Shown here piece by piece: positions 50,478-60,529 of a DNA stretch of 64,000 nt. The notes below the pieces were generated by a model, which saw only the letters and a program-made list of their open reading frames with translations, ran no database searches and was not told the DNA's origin. The stretch lies in assembly GCA_017442185.1 (NCBI GenBank), contig JAFSAT010000018.1, forward strand, positions 1 through 64,000, written 5' to 3'. The stretch's first letter is position 1, and each line of letters begins with the position of its first letter. Origin of the DNA: Bacteroidaceae bacterium (GTDB lineage Bacteria > Bacteroidota > Bacteroidia > Bacteroidales > Bacteroidaceae). Position numbers and translations under genes: made by a program.

Positions 50478-52931
50478 ATGAGAAAGAATTACTTTTTTAT
50501 GCTTTTAGCATGCCTGATGTTTTTTGTAGCACCCACAAGTGCGCAGGTCGCTTCTATGGCCGACCTCCTTGGTGACTATAAATATACATCCGAGACAAAG
50601 CTCACCGATGCAGGACAGGCTTATGCTGATGCAATCAAAGCAGAGTGTGATGTGACAATCTCGAGTCACAGTGTGTATGCAGCGATGATTGCAGGACTTG
50701 CAGGCGCTGAATATGAGCAGCCTGTGGCTTCAATTGACGCAGCGGCAAAAACCCTCAACATCGTAAATCCCAACGGTGCCAACTATGGACTGTGGAGCGG
50801 TTACGTGGCTGTTGCCAATGCCAATGGCGATTATCCCTTCTCGATATGGGACGCCGAAACTCAAACTTCGAGCGAACCTTACTCTACGGTCTACACTTAT
50901 GATGCCGATACAAAGGTTATCACAATTCCCGATTTTACAATCGTGAAGGTGGATTTCTCTACGTCGACCTGTGTAACCCTTGCAACCGTAAAGAATGCCA
51001 AACTCACAATGACGTCGGGAGTAGAGGTCAACGTGCCCGATATGAGTGGCGAGTGGACATTCAAAGCCGGAGCAGGTGCGTATGACACAATGGAGGGTTC
51101 CACCCTGCCAAAAGACTTTGCTGTTGCCATTGCCAAGAGCGGAGATGCAAATACAGCCTACGATGCGACATTCTCAATCGAGGGTCTCGACAAATTCACT
51201 CTGCCGGCAACTTTCGATGGTCTTACAATGACATTTACCTACGACAGTATCTATCCTCTTGTTAACGATACCGACTCATTGCGTCTCGTGCCCATCTACG
51301 GTGCTACATCCAAGAAAGGCAGCATTGTATTTAACTACTCAAGCGAGAAGTTGATGACACTCTCCTATGGATTCAGCATCGGAAAAGATACAATCTACTC
51401 AGGAGTGAGCGAAGCTACCGGCAACGATACTATTTTCCACAAAGTGGTTCTCAAACAGTATTACAATGGAGGAAGTTTGCGTAAAGCCGATGAGGCTGTT
51501 TCAGATTTTACATGGGACGGATTATATAATGTCAAAGTAGCCGAAGGTGGTGTTATTCTTGCCGGCAGCGATGTTGACGCTGAATGGCCTTATGAATTTG
51601 GTATCGAGGTTGTTTATTATGAGGCCATAGATGCCTACTATGTAAGCAAATTCCTTGGCTACGATGTTGGTACACTTAATCAAGGAGGCTTTAAACTTAC
51701 CCCCTCGGAGGATGGAAAAAGCGCATCCATCGCTCTCGACGGTTATTACGGCACAGCACTATTATATAGCTTCGGCGATGGAACTTTCCTGCAATTGACC
51801 GACCAAACAGGTACTCCCAATCCTATAACCTTAACATTGAATGATGATGGAACATTGACACTCTCTTCATTCTTTGTTCAGAAACTTGATTTTGGCACAG
51901 GCAAGCAAGAACCCGTTGTATTCTATCAGGATATGACAGCCGTAAAACCCACTGCCGAGGCTTTTGTGTGGGCCGGTGATTTTATTGCCAAGGCTTCTGC
52001 CGTAAATGGCGACTTTCCCGCGGAATTCCTCTTCAGCGTCACATATTTCGATGTGATTGATTCCTACTATGTAACAAAGTTCATGGGTAATGACATCGGC
52101 GGTCTTAATCAAGGCGGTCTTTTGCTGACCGTTGCCGAGGATGGTAAAAGCGCTGAACTTAAACTGAACGGTGGCTACGGAGCTGCACTTCTTAAATCGT
52201 TGGGTAACGGTCTTTATACACAACTTGCCGATGCAAATGGTGGCACAGACGCTCTGAAACTTACAGTGGAGAACGGTGTTATTACATTCCCCGACTTTAA
52301 GATTATGACATTCGATTTTGGTACCATGTCCACTACCGGCGAACTTGGTTCGTACAGCGGTGTAACAGCTTCTGCATATGTTCCCGAGCCTTTCAGCTGG
52401 GATAACACATATCTGCTTTCTGCCAATGTAACCTCACTCGATGGAAAAGACTATCCCTCTGAATTTGAAGTGGTTGTAATATACAATGAAACCTATGAAA
52501 TGTATCTTGTTACAAACTTCATGGGCAACGATGTTGCGGCACTCAACTATGGTGGAATACTTCTGACCGTAGCCGAGGACAACAACAGCGCCGAATTGCG
52601 TGCAGGCTCAATTGTCGGAACCATTGTTGCAGGCGAATCTTACTACAAAATAGCAAATAAAGATGGCAGCACCACCGTACCTGTGAAATTTACACTCAAC
52701 GAGGATGGTACAATAACAGGTGAAGACTTCTATATCACAAACGGCACAGACAATGTTGCACTTTACAAGAATGTAGTGCTGAAAGTAAAGAGTGGCGAAG
52801 ATACAGGCATCGGCTCACTTCCCGTCGAGACAGTAGTAAAAGGCATATACGACCTTTCGGGACGTCGCATAGAGCAGATAACAGCTCCCGGTATTTATAT
52901 TGTCAACGGCAAGAAAGTACTTGTTAAATAA
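50478..52931 (+). CDS. Secreted triple-repeat protein with sorting-like C-terminus
   Basis: This 817-residue exported protein of unknown function has a signal peptide ending at TSAQ (about 23). Residues 24-340 hold two beta-rich domains. Three tandem repeats follow at about 343-487, 496-637 and 639-768, each running F-x-W-x-x-x-Y/F, then an E/D-x-Y-x-V-T/S-K/N-F-x-G-x-D-V/I block, N-x-G-G, and T-x-x-E-D-x-x-S-A. The C-terminus reads IYDLSGRRI and APGIYIVNGKKVLVK, a tail like that of the chitobiase-domain protein. No catalytic motif is visible; a surface adhesin or binding protein is possible. It lies between the TlpA gene and the susC operon but ends at its own terminator. Confidence 0.82.
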   Translation: MRKNYFFMLLACLMFFVAPTSAQVASMADLLGDYKYTSETKLTDAGQAYADAIKAECDVTISSHSVYAAMIAGLAGAEYEQPVASIDAAAKTLNIVNPNGANYGLWSGYVAVANANGDYPFSIWDAETQTSSEPYSTVYTYDADTKVITIPDFTIVKVDFSTSTCVTLATVKNAKLTMTSGVEVNVPDMSGEWTFKAGAGAYDTMEGSTLPKDFAVAIAKSGDANTAYDATFSIEGLDKFTLPATFDGLTMTFTYDSIYPLVNDTDSLRLVPIYGATSKKGSIVFNYSSEKLMTLSYGFSIGKDTIYSGVSEATGNDTIFHKVVLKQYYNGGSLRKADEAVSDFTWDGLYNVKVAEGGVILAGSDVDAEWPYEFGIEVVYYEAIDAYYVSKFLGYDVGTLNQGGFKLTPSEDGKSASIALDGYYGTALLYSFGDGTFLQLTDQTGTPNPITLTLNDDGTLTLSSFFVQKLDFGTGKQEPVVFYQDMTAVKPTAEAFVWAGDFIAKASAVNGDFPAEFLFSVTYFDVIDSYYVTKFMGNDIGGLNQGGLLLTVAEDGKSAELKLNGGYGAALLKSLGNGLYTQLADANGGTDALKLTVENGVITFPDFKIMTFDFGTMSTTGELGSYSGVTASAYVPEPFSWDNTYLLSANVTSLDGKDYPSEFEVVVIYNETYEMYLVTNFMGNDVAALNYGGILLTVAEDNNSAELRAGSIVGTIVAGESYYKIANKDGSTTVPVKFTLNEDGTITGEDFYITNGTDNVALYKNVVLKVKSGEDTGIGSLPVETVVKGIYDLSGRRIEQITAPGIYIVNGKKVLVK

Positions 52932-52948
52932 CAATTGTGAAATATCTT

Positions 52949-52985
52949 AAAAGAACTCTCCGTTATTGCACGGAGAGCTCTTTTT
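52949..52985 (+). terminator. Terminator of the triple-repeat gene
   Basis: A 15-bp stem with one mismatch (52949-52963 with 52970-52984), core CTCTCCGT, six-base loop and five-U run, 17 bases past the stop. Confidence 0.85.
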
Positions 52986-53103
52986 ATCTATCTTCACGCG
53001 CTATTAATAACATACTGCTGTTTGATATATATGATTATCACAAATAAATAAGATAAATTTAATAAACAGTATATTTTTATTTTGTTTGGCTTTTATAAAC
53101 CAA

Positions 53104-53268
53104 CGGAATAGTTTGTTTGATAATCTCCCGAGAATGCGGTGTGAACTTTTTATAATAGTGCGAAGTAGCAAGGATGGTTTTTTTTGAATACAAAGAACAG
53201 AGGAAAAACATAAAAACTATTTTTTAAAAATAATCTGAACAGAGAATCAAACAGTTTCCATGAAACGG
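53104..53268. repeat. Possible diverged repeat element C in the susC leader
   Basis: The left end GGAATAGTTTGTTTGATAATCTC (53104 on) and the reverse of the right end GGAAACTGTTTGATTCTC (ending near 53261) are similar and inverted, and recall the AAACTGTTT ends of elements A and B. Similarity is low, so membership is uncertain. It covers most of the gap before susC (locus 2); nothing else is recognised there. Confidence 0.3.
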
Positions 53269-53298
53269 TGAATTTGTTGTATTTTAAAATTTATATCA

Positions 53299-56200
53299 AT
53301 GAACAAAGAAACACGAAGAATCAGATTCGCGGGCAAGAAAATAATACTTCTGCTGCTCATGCTGTTTACAGGAGCAACGCAGGCTATGCACGCCTTGCCC
53401 AAAGAAACCACAGATGTTGAGAATGTAGCCGCCGATGATGGTATTCTGGTATATGGTGTTGTAGTAGATAAAAAAACAGGCGAACCATTGATAGGTGCTT
53501 CTATAGCCATTTGGAAAGACGGTAAAATGCTCGATGGGACATCCACAAACATCGAGGGCGGCTTCAGGATTATGGTGCAAGAGAAGAATTTTGAAATTCA
53601 AGCATCGTTTGTGGGATACAGAACAAAAGAACTCAGTTCATTGTCGCATAAATTGGTGGCAATGAGAATAGAACTTGAAGAGGATGCCAATACCTTGGGC
53701 GATGTAGTGATTACCGGCTTTGTAACAAAAAATAAAAAGACTTTTACAGGCTCGGCAACCGAAATGTCAGGCCACGACCTTAAACAGGTCTCGGGAACTA
53801 ATCTGGTTAGCGCAATAGCAGCGCTCACCCCGGGAATGGCAATGGTGCAGAATACAAGTCAAGGTTCAAATCCCAACCACATGCCCGAATTAGTGCTCAG
53901 AGGAATGAGCTCTTTTTCAAATTCGGGACAGCAGGTTAATCAACCTACCATCATCCTCGATGGAACAGAAATAACAATGCAAGACCTATACGACCTTGAT
54001 ATAAACGAGGTTGAGAAAGTTACGGTCCTAAAGGATGCGTCGGCAACAGCATTGTATGGCTCAAAGGCAGCCAACGGCGTTATTGTAATAACTCGCAAAC
54101 CCATACATGAGAGCACCTTGCGTGTTCAATACAATTTTACGGGAAATCTGCAATTTCCGGTATTAGGTGATTATGATGTCCTAAGTGCAGCCGAAAAACT
54201 TGAATATGAGCGTCTTGCCGGACTATACGATGCAAAAGGAGCCATCAACTCTGCAACAGGGCTTCCTATGCAGTATGAATATGACGAACTATATAATCAA
54301 AGATATAAGGCAGTGATGGCCGGGCAGAACTCCGATTGGCTCTCACAACCGGCTCGTACCGCACTCTCGCACGACCACTCTTTGCGCATATACGGCGGAG
54401 CCTCTAATCTGCGTTACGAACTTATGGGGCGTTTCGGCGACACAAAGGGTGTCATGAAAGACGACTATCGTAAACGTTACAGCATTGGATTTAAACTCGA
54501 CTATTTCATAAATAATTCCATAACAATATCAAACAGAACCACATATCAAGAGATTGATGTGAAAAACACTCCCTACGGCTCATTTTCGCAATATGTGCAG
54601 ATGAATCCTTATGAGAGAATTTACAATGCAGACGGGACACTTAATAATAATCTTGCGTGGGATATTGACAATCCGCTGTACGAGGCTACGTTGGGAAGTT
54701 TTTCGGAAAGTGGCGAGCGCATGCTCACAAACAGCACCGACCTGCGTTGGGACATTAGCAAAATGTTCCTTCTTACCGGACATTTTAATATATCGAGCGA
54801 CATAGGATGGAGCGATATTTTTACTTCGCCAAAATCCCGCATCTACAAGAATGAACCCGACCTAAGCAAGAGAGGGCAGTATACGAAAGGTTCTACACGT
54901 GCATCAAGCTACAACGGAAACATTGTGGGCACATTCAACAAGATATTTAGAGACGAGTCGCTTATAAGTCTTTCGGCAGGATGGGAGATTAACCACTCTG
55001 ACAGCCGGAGCGAAACGACACAGGCAGTCGGTTTTTACAACGACCACCTCTCGTTCATAGGTAATGCAGCCGGTTATCCTACGAATCTTACCCCTTATGG
55101 CAGTTTGGCCGAGACTGCGGATGTGGGATTTTTTACCACCGGTAACTTTGCTTATCGCAACCGTTATTTTGCCGATGCAACGTGGCGCACCACCGGCTCA
55201 TCGCAATTTGGCGAGAATAACCGCTTCGGACATTTTTGGTCAGGAGGATTGGGATGGAGTGTAATGAACGAGCCTTTCATGAGGAGCATAAAAAAGCATT
55301 TCGATATATTCAAAGTGCGTGCAAGCATGGGATACACAGGTAAAGTCAGCTTCAGCCCGTTCCAAGCAATGACAATGTATCAATATCTTAACGACTATGA
55401 GTATAAAAACGGAATAGGAGCAATCCCTGTGACAATTGGAAATGTCGATTTAACCTGGGAACGCACCATGAACTACAATGTGGGTATTGACTTGAGCATG
55501 TTCAACAGACGTTTGAATTTCGTGCTCGATGCCTACATACGCAACACAACCGACCTATTGCTCGATAAAGCCAAGGCTCCCTCTACGGGTGTCACCACTG
55601 CAAAGTCCAATTTGGGCGAGATGCAAAATAAAGGTCTTGAATTTCAGATAGATGGTTATATATTCCGTACAAACGATTTTTATTGGCGTTTGGCAACAAC
55701 GGGATATATGAATAGGAACAAAATAACAAAGATAAACAAGGCTCTCGAAGAGATAAACAAAGAGAATGAACAGAACGCAAGTTTCTCGCTCACACCATTG
55801 CCACAATATGCCGAGGGCGAGAGTGTCACTGCGCTTAAATTGGTACGTTCAGGCGGAATAGATCCGGCAACAGGCAAAGAGATATACATAAAACGCAATG
55901 GTGAAAAGACTTTCGACTATGACCCGGCCGACAAAGTGCTGATAGGTGACACCGAGCCTGAATACACAGGAACTTTCAGCACCAACTTCTATTGGAAAGG
56001 GTTCAGTCTGTATGCTCTCTTCAACTTCCGTATGGGTGCTTGGGTATACAACACCACACGAGTGACAAAGGTCGAAGGGGCCGACCCAAGGTATAATGCC
56101 GACAAACGTGTCTTTGAGAGCCGTTGGAAAAAACCTGGCGACAATGCTTTTTACAAAGATATTGCCGATACGTCGCGTCCTAAACAAACCGATAGGTTTG

Positions 56201-56406
56201 CCGAAGAAGAGAATACTCTTACATTAGGCTCACTCAACCTAAGCTATGAATTCAGCGATAAGTTTTGCCAAAAGTTGAAACTTCGCAACATGCGTGCAGG
56301 ACTTAATTTTACAGACATTCTGCGTCTCTCTACCGTGAAAATAGAGCGAGGAACAGATTACCTGTATAGTCAAGGATTTGAATTTTATTTTAATGTGACA
56401 TTGTAA
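53299..56406 (+). CDS. SusC/RagA TonB-linked outer membrane transporter (locus 2)
   Basis: This 1,035-residue TonB-dependent importer has a signal peptide through GATQAMHA (about 32). A carboxypeptidase-regulatory-like domain follows (VYGVVVDKKTGEPLIGASIAI). The plug has LVLRGMSSFSNSGQQ, PTIILDGTEI and VLKDASATALYGSKAANGVIVIT. The barrel ends with QGFEFYFNVTL. It heads an operon susC-susD-DUF4843-PKD-like lipoprotein. No anti-sigma/sigma pair or hybrid sensor lies nearby. It is clearly distinct from locus 1 SusC, so the two pairs are not a recent duplication. Confidence 0.96.
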   Translation: MNKETRRIRFAGKKIILLLLMLFTGATQAMHALPKETTDVENVAADDGILVYGVVVDKKTGEPLIGASIAIWKDGKMLDGTSTNIEGGFRIMVQEKNFEIQASFVGYRTKELSSLSHKLVAMRIELEEDANTLGDVVITGFVTKNKKTFTGSATEMSGHDLKQVSGTNLVSAIAALTPGMAMVQNTSQGSNPNHMPELVLRGMSSFSNSGQQVNQPTIILDGTEITMQDLYDLDINEVEKVTVLKDASATALYGSKAANGVIVITRKPIHESTLRVQYNFTGNLQFPVLGDYDVLSAAEKLEYERLAGLYDAKGAINSATGLPMQYEYDELYNQRYKAVMAGQNSDWLSQPARTALSHDHSLRIYGGASNLRYELMGRFGDTKGVMKDDYRKRYSIGFKLDYFINNSITISNRTTYQEIDVKNTPYGSFSQYVQMNPYERIYNADGTLNNNLAWDIDNPLYEATLGSFSESGERMLTNSTDLRWDISKMFLLTGHFNISSDIGWSDIFTSPKSRIYKNEPDLSKRGQYTKGSTRASSYNGNIVGTFNKIFRDESLISLSAGWEINHSDSRSETTQAVGFYNDHLSFIGNAAGYPTNLTPYGSLAETADVGFFTTGNFAYRNRYFADATWRTTGSSQFGENNRFGHFWSGGLGWSVMNEPFMRSIKKHFDIFKVRASMGYTGKVSFSPFQAMTMYQYLNDYEYKNGIGAIPVTIGNVDLTWERTMNYNVGIDLSMFNRRLNFVLDAYIRNTTDLLLDKAKAPSTGVTTAKSNLGEMQNKGLEFQIDGYIFRTNDFYWRLATTGYMNRNKITKINKALEEINKENEQNASFSLTPLPQYAEGESVTALKLVRSGGIDPATGKEIYIKRNGEKTFDYDPADKVLIGDTEPEYTGTFSTNFYWKGFSLYALFNFRMGAWVYNTTRVTKVEGADPRYNADKRVFESRWKKPGDNAFYKDIADTSRPKQTDRFAEEENTLTLGSLNLSYEFSDKFCQKLKLRNMRAGLNFTDILRLSTVKIERGTDYLYSQGFEFYFNVTL

Positions 56407-56460
56407 AATATGTCTACTCCAAACTTTTACTGATTGTTTATATTAATGTATACAACGAAG

Positions 56461-57900
56461 ATGATAAAAAAGATAATATATATATTCAGCCTTGCGGCAC
56501 TCTCTTTTAGTATTGCATCGTGCGACGATTTTCTTGATATCACACCCGATGGTCAGGTGAAGCGCGACCCGATGCTCTCCACCGCCGAAGGTATTGAGGA
56601 TGCTATGTACGGAGTATATTCTCAGCTGCGCTCCACTTCGCTATATGGTCAGGAACTCTCTTTTTCGACACTCGAGATAATGTCGCAGACACTGTGGTGC
56701 TACGGTAATATGAGCGCGGCGGCGGGTATTAATGCTCTTGGGCGTTATGAATATGATTATTCTACGGTAGAGGCGCTGTTTGCATCTGTTTGGACAGAGA
56801 TGTATAAAAACATATCAAATGTAAACAGTGTGCTTGATGCTCCATTGGTGGCCGACGCCAAGGCATTCCCATATACACTGTATCGTGGCGAGGCATTGGG
56901 ATTGCGTGCTTTCATGCACTTTGACCTTGTGCGTCTGTTTGCCGAGCAATATACGGTTAATCCGCAGGCCGAGGGTATACCATATGCCACCGACTTCTCT
57001 TTGGAAACACCCGACTTTGAAACACTTGCACAAAACTATGAGCATATACTTGCCGATTTGCACGAGGCCGAGAATTTGCTGGCCGATGAAGAGGAGTATG
57101 AGGGACATGGTAATTACATGCTCGACAGGCAGATACACTTCAATGTTCATGCGGCACGTGCAATGTTGGCCCGCGTTTATCTTACCATGGGCAACAAAGA
57201 GAAAGCTCTTGAATATGCACTCAAAGTCATAAATGGTGCGAAATATGTACTTAAGGATAAAACCGAGGTTATAAATGACCTTGCCGGTGTACTCTCGCTT
57301 AAAGAGACCATTTTCGGCATATATCATGCAGGATTCTATACGAATGTCAATGCGAAATTACAGCAGACGACATCTTATTATTCTCTCGACCTTCGTAACG
57401 ATTTTATGTCGTTATACGAAAAGGATGCTTCGGGGCTTGATTTTCGTACAGCGGCCTATTTTACTGCGATAGACCAAGGCGGCAAGCAGAAATATCGTCT
57501 CAGTAAGTTAACGGATATCTACGAACTTAACAATATTGCTGCAAGTCGTCCCACCAATCTCATTCCCGGAATAAATCTCATTAGAATCCCCGAAATGTAC
57601 TATATTGCAGCCGAGGCTCTGCTCGAAAGTGACTACAACACTGCATTAAACTATTATAATGAGGTACGTGCACATCGCGGACTCGATGCTATCGAGGATT
57701 CTCAAGAGGAAAAGGCACTCACAATGGAGCGTATCAACGAAGAGCGCTGCAAAGAGTATATCGGCGAAGGGCAGACATTCTTCAATATGAAACGCCTGAA
57801 CCTTGATATTTTATCGCACGATGGTGCAACCACATACAAGGCAGGAAAAGAGATATATGTTGTGCCTATACCCGACACTGAGATTGAAAATCGTTATTGA
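56461..57900 (+). CDS. SusD/RagB-family lipoprotein (locus 2)
   Basis: This 479-residue surface lipoprotein partners the preceding SusC. The start ATG 56461 (MIKKIIYIFS) gives a clean signal peptide with lipobox SIASC (Cys21) followed by DDFLDITPDG; the upstream in-frame ATGs would add a short tail. The body contains LGLRAFMHFDLVRLFAEQY, a SusD hallmark, and the C-terminal domain has EVRAHRGLDAI and INEERCKEYIGEGQTFFNMKRLN. It begins 54 bases after susC. Confidence 0.95.
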   Translation: MIKKIIYIFSLAALSFSIASCDDFLDITPDGQVKRDPMLSTAEGIEDAMYGVYSQLRSTSLYGQELSFSTLEIMSQTLWCYGNMSAAAGINALGRYEYDYSTVEALFASVWTEMYKNISNVNSVLDAPLVADAKAFPYTLYRGEALGLRAFMHFDLVRLFAEQYTVNPQAEGIPYATDFSLETPDFETLAQNYEHILADLHEAENLLADEEEYEGHGNYMLDRQIHFNVHAARAMLARVYLTMGNKEKALEYALKVINGAKYVLKDKTEVINDLAGVLSLKETIFGIYHAGFYTNVNAKLQQTTSYYSLDLRNDFMSLYEKDASGLDFRTAAYFTAIDQGGKQKYRLSKLTDIYELNNIAASRPTNLIPGINLIRIPEMYYIAAEALLESDYNTALNYYNEVRAHRGLDAIEDSQEEKALTMERINEERCKEYIGEGQTFFNMKRLNLDILSHDGATTYKAGKEIYVVPIPDTEIENRY

Positions 57901-57921
57901 TAACAATATATCTGAACAGTC

Positions 57922-58752
57922 ATGAATATCAAAAACAGACTTATATATGCAGCAATGACACCGCTGCTGTTTGCCATATCCGTTTTTACGGCATGCGAAG
58001 AGACCGACTATCTTAAATTCGACCTGTCACATTCGGGCTTATACTTTACAAAAGACACGCTCAGTTACTCTTTTGGGGTTACACCGGTAGAGATAAAGCG
58101 TTACACATACAATGTTCCCGTAAGAGTGATGGGAGGAATAAGCAATAAAAAACGTACCATCGGTTATGCAGTCCGCACCGATTCGACAACAGCGATAGAG
58201 GGATTGCATTATGAGATTGGCGAAGCATGTATAATGCCGGATTCCATTGACGGAATAATACCCGTTACCATATTCCGCGAAAATCTCGAAGGCAATCATA
58301 CAGATGGATACAAACGCTACAAGCTATGTCTGGAACTTGTCGACAATGAGCACTTCTCGCCCACTCTCGACTCTCTGCACCAAGTGCGAGTGTTACGTTT
58401 CGATAATGCAGTGGAGCAGCCGCAGTGGTACAATGCACATGGCGAGAAAGTGTGGTACGAGAGCGAATTAGGTGTGTGGCATCCTTATAAATTTATAAAA
58501 ATGGTGGAGTATTTTCATGGCATCGAAGATATTCTGCCGGAGACTTATGCCAAGATGGTTATTGCCTATGGAGAGAATCTCGAACATATTCCATTAGGCT
58601 CGGTATATGAATATCGTACAGTATTTACAAAGTACATATATTATCCCATGTATCAGTTCTTCAGCGACCCTGCCAACAGGGAGTACATTCTCTCGGAATA
58701 TCCCGACTTCCCTTTCGACTTTCCAAATCCCTATGCAGGAGGTGCTGTGTAA
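57922..58752 (+). CDS. DUF4843 lipoprotein
   Basis: This 276-residue lipoprotein (FTAC, Cys25) matches the DUF4843 family, known from SusCD loci of Bacteroidales and of unknown role. Typical blocks are YFTKDTLSYSFGV, YTYNVPVRVMGG, YAVRTDSTTAIEGLHYE and IPVTIFR. It starts 21 bases after susD and precedes the PKD-like gene by 31 bases, so it belongs to this operon. It is probably an accessory surface component of the SusCD transporter. Confidence 0.88.
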   Translation: MNIKNRLIYAAMTPLLFAISVFTACEETDYLKFDLSHSGLYFTKDTLSYSFGVTPVEIKRYTYNVPVRVMGGISNKKRTIGYAVRTDSTTAIEGLHYEIGEACIMPDSIDGIIPVTIFRENLEGNHTDGYKRYKLCLELVDNEHFSPTLDSLHQVRVLRFDNAVEQPQWYNAHGEKVWYESELGVWHPYKFIKMVEYFHGIEDILPETYAKMVIAYGENLEHIPLGSVYEYRTVFTKYIYYPMYQFFSDPANREYILSEYPDFPFDFPNPYAGGAV

Positions 58753-58783
58753 AAAGATTCGTTTAATAAAAAAATAACAAGCA

Positions 58784-60289
58784 ATGAGGATATATAAAAT
58801 ATTAACACTTCTGCTGCCGGCACTGCTTTTTGTTGCCTGCTTCGAGGATGACACAACCAATGGCAACCGCATATTGAGCGAGATAACCATCGAAGGGGGT
58901 ATAGACAGTATATATAATATAGATAAGCAGGAGACGCTGCGTATCGTACCTGTTATTTCGCAGAAAAACGTTGAAAAACCACTTTCATACACTTGGGAGA
59001 TAGAGCTTGTTCCATATTCCAACGACGCAGAATTTGTGTATGTGGGCGAAAAATTGGGCTCATTCAACTGTCGTCTGATAGTGGAGAACGAGGATGGAAA
59101 GGCATTTTTTCCATTTAAGTTGAATGTAAATTCTCCTTATGAAGAGGGTATTACTGTGCTTAGTGAGGATGCCGATGGCAGGCCCATGCTATCCTTTATG
59201 CAGACTCCCCTTAACCCGGATGAAGAGGCTCACTTTACAGAGGGTGATTGTCTCTCACTTAATAACAGCGATATCTTTTTCTCTTCACATCCTGCCGATA
59301 TAGTACAGACAAGCGGCTCTTTGATATTTACATGTCGGGGTAGCGGCGCGGGAAATGATATTCCGGCGGTATACTACCTCAATGAAAAAACCCTTGTGGT
59401 AGAAAACATGTTCACCGTTCCCGAATATCCCGATTATAAGCCTGTAAAACTGTTGGTGCCATCGACAGGTTCGGTGGGAGCAGCCTACCCGATACTGTGC
59501 GACAACGGGCGAGTGTATGAATTTTCCACAGCCGAAGCAGCGATACAACCATCGAGAAAACTCTTTTATACATATTCTCCCGCCTCTTTCGTGGTAGACC
59601 AGGGCGTTGGCTACTACTATGACGTGGTGCTTTGGGATAACGATATTGATGCTCTTGCCAGCATATATAATGGCTACGGGCCTTATTATTTCAGTCATAC
59701 GTACCATCTTGGACGTGACGATGAGAATTTTGCTCAAGGCAACTATTTCACAGGCAAAAAGCTGTCGGCAATGTTGCCTGTGAGGTCTACCAAAGAGCAG
59801 ATGAAACTAAACGGCAACGAAGCTGTTGTTATTGTCAATAACGGCGTGATGTTATACAGTTTGGTGATAGGAACCTCATTTTGGGCCTACAACTACGAAC
59901 TTGCCGAAAATTATCTGATGGATAACGGAGGTTTCAAAATGGTTGGGTTCGGTAAAAGCCCTATTGATGAGAATACGCCGTGCATAGCCAATAAAACATA
60001 CTATTCTTTACTGTTTGCCGATGGCAACAAGGTGCGCCGTTGGAACTATACAACGTCGCAGCTGCTTACAGCTGCAGAGGAGCTGCTTGCAGTGGGCAGC
60101 AATGATGCCATAATAACCGGATTTGAAATCAGTGACGACCATTTGCAAACTTATGTTTCGTTTTACGAACCCTTGCAAGATGGACTCAATGGCAGTGTCT
60201 GGGTATTTGATACTGACAAAGGTACGGTTCTAAAGAAATACGATAATGTGTGCTACCGTCCGGTTAAAATGTTTTATAAGAGAAAATAG
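58784..60289 (+). CDS. PKD-like family surface lipoprotein
   Basis: This 501-residue lipoprotein (FVAC, Cys19) has an N-terminal PKD-like domain (about 30-130, LSYTWEIELVP and GSFNCRLIVENEDGKAFFPF) and a C-terminal region of about 370 residues with repeated short strands (YPILCDNGRVYEF, KVRRWNYTTSQL, GSVWVFDTDKGTVLKKY) that suggest a beta-propeller. This type is known to follow DUF4843 genes in SusCD loci. It is the last gene of the operon; a 26-bp hairpin follows 10 bases after the stop. Confidence 0.85.
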   Translation: MRIYKILTLLLPALLFVACFEDDTTNGNRILSEITIEGGIDSIYNIDKQETLRIVPVISQKNVEKPLSYTWEIELVPYSNDAEFVYVGEKLGSFNCRLIVENEDGKAFFPFKLNVNSPYEEGITVLSEDADGRPMLSFMQTPLNPDEEAHFTEGDCLSLNNSDIFFSSHPADIVQTSGSLIFTCRGSGAGNDIPAVYYLNEKTLVVENMFTVPEYPDYKPVKLLVPSTGSVGAAYPILCDNGRVYEFSTAEAAIQPSRKLFYTYSPASFVVDQGVGYYYDVVLWDNDIDALASIYNGYGPYYFSHTYHLGRDDENFAQGNYFTGKKLSAMLPVRSTKEQMKLNGNEAVVIVNNGVMLYSLVIGTSFWAYNYELAENYLMDNGGFKMVGFGKSPIDENTPCIANKTYYSLLFADGNKVRRWNYTTSQLLTAAEELLAVGSNDAIITGFEISDDHLQTYVSFYEPLQDGLNGSVWVFDTDKGTVLKKYDNVCYRPVKMFYKRK

Positions 60290-60299
60290 TTTTAAAGGT

Positions 60300-60355
60300 G
60301 TTTGATAAAATCCGGGGCTGCAAGTATAAACTTGCAGCCCCGGATTTTATCAAAC
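60300..60355. terminator. Terminator of the locus 2 SusCD operon
   Basis: A perfect 26-bp stem (60300-60325 with 60330-60355), core TCCGGGGCTGCAAGT, with a four-base loop, 10 bases after the PKD-like gene. It separates the SusCD operon from the fucosidase gene. Confidence 0.92.
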
Positions 60356-60470
60356 GTTCTTTATTTTATATATTTCAGAGGTCTCTTATGCGTTGCAATC
60401 ACAAGTATACGATGAATAGCAGCAAAATAAATACATCTTCTTTAAAGAAACAGAGAAATATTTGCAGATT

Positions 60471-60502
60471 AAGTCGGTATAATATATTTTTGCATTATAC
60501 AG
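60471..60502 (+). promoter_or_regulatory. Promoter of the fucosidase gene
   Basis: TTTG (60471-60474), exactly 20 bases and TATTTTTG (60495-60502), a full consensus match, 28 bases before the start codon. It shows that the fucosidase is transcribed on its own. Confidence 0.8.
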
Positions 60503-60529
60503 ATAAAAACAAAACAAAATAATCACAAC

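Noticed and set aside
53256-53268. GTTTCCATGAAAC, a parS-like palindrome upstream of susC
   Set aside because: parS is normally 14-16 bases with a CG centre (GTTTCACGTGAAAC type). This site is one base shorter with a CAT centre, and it lies in a possible repeat element far from parAB.
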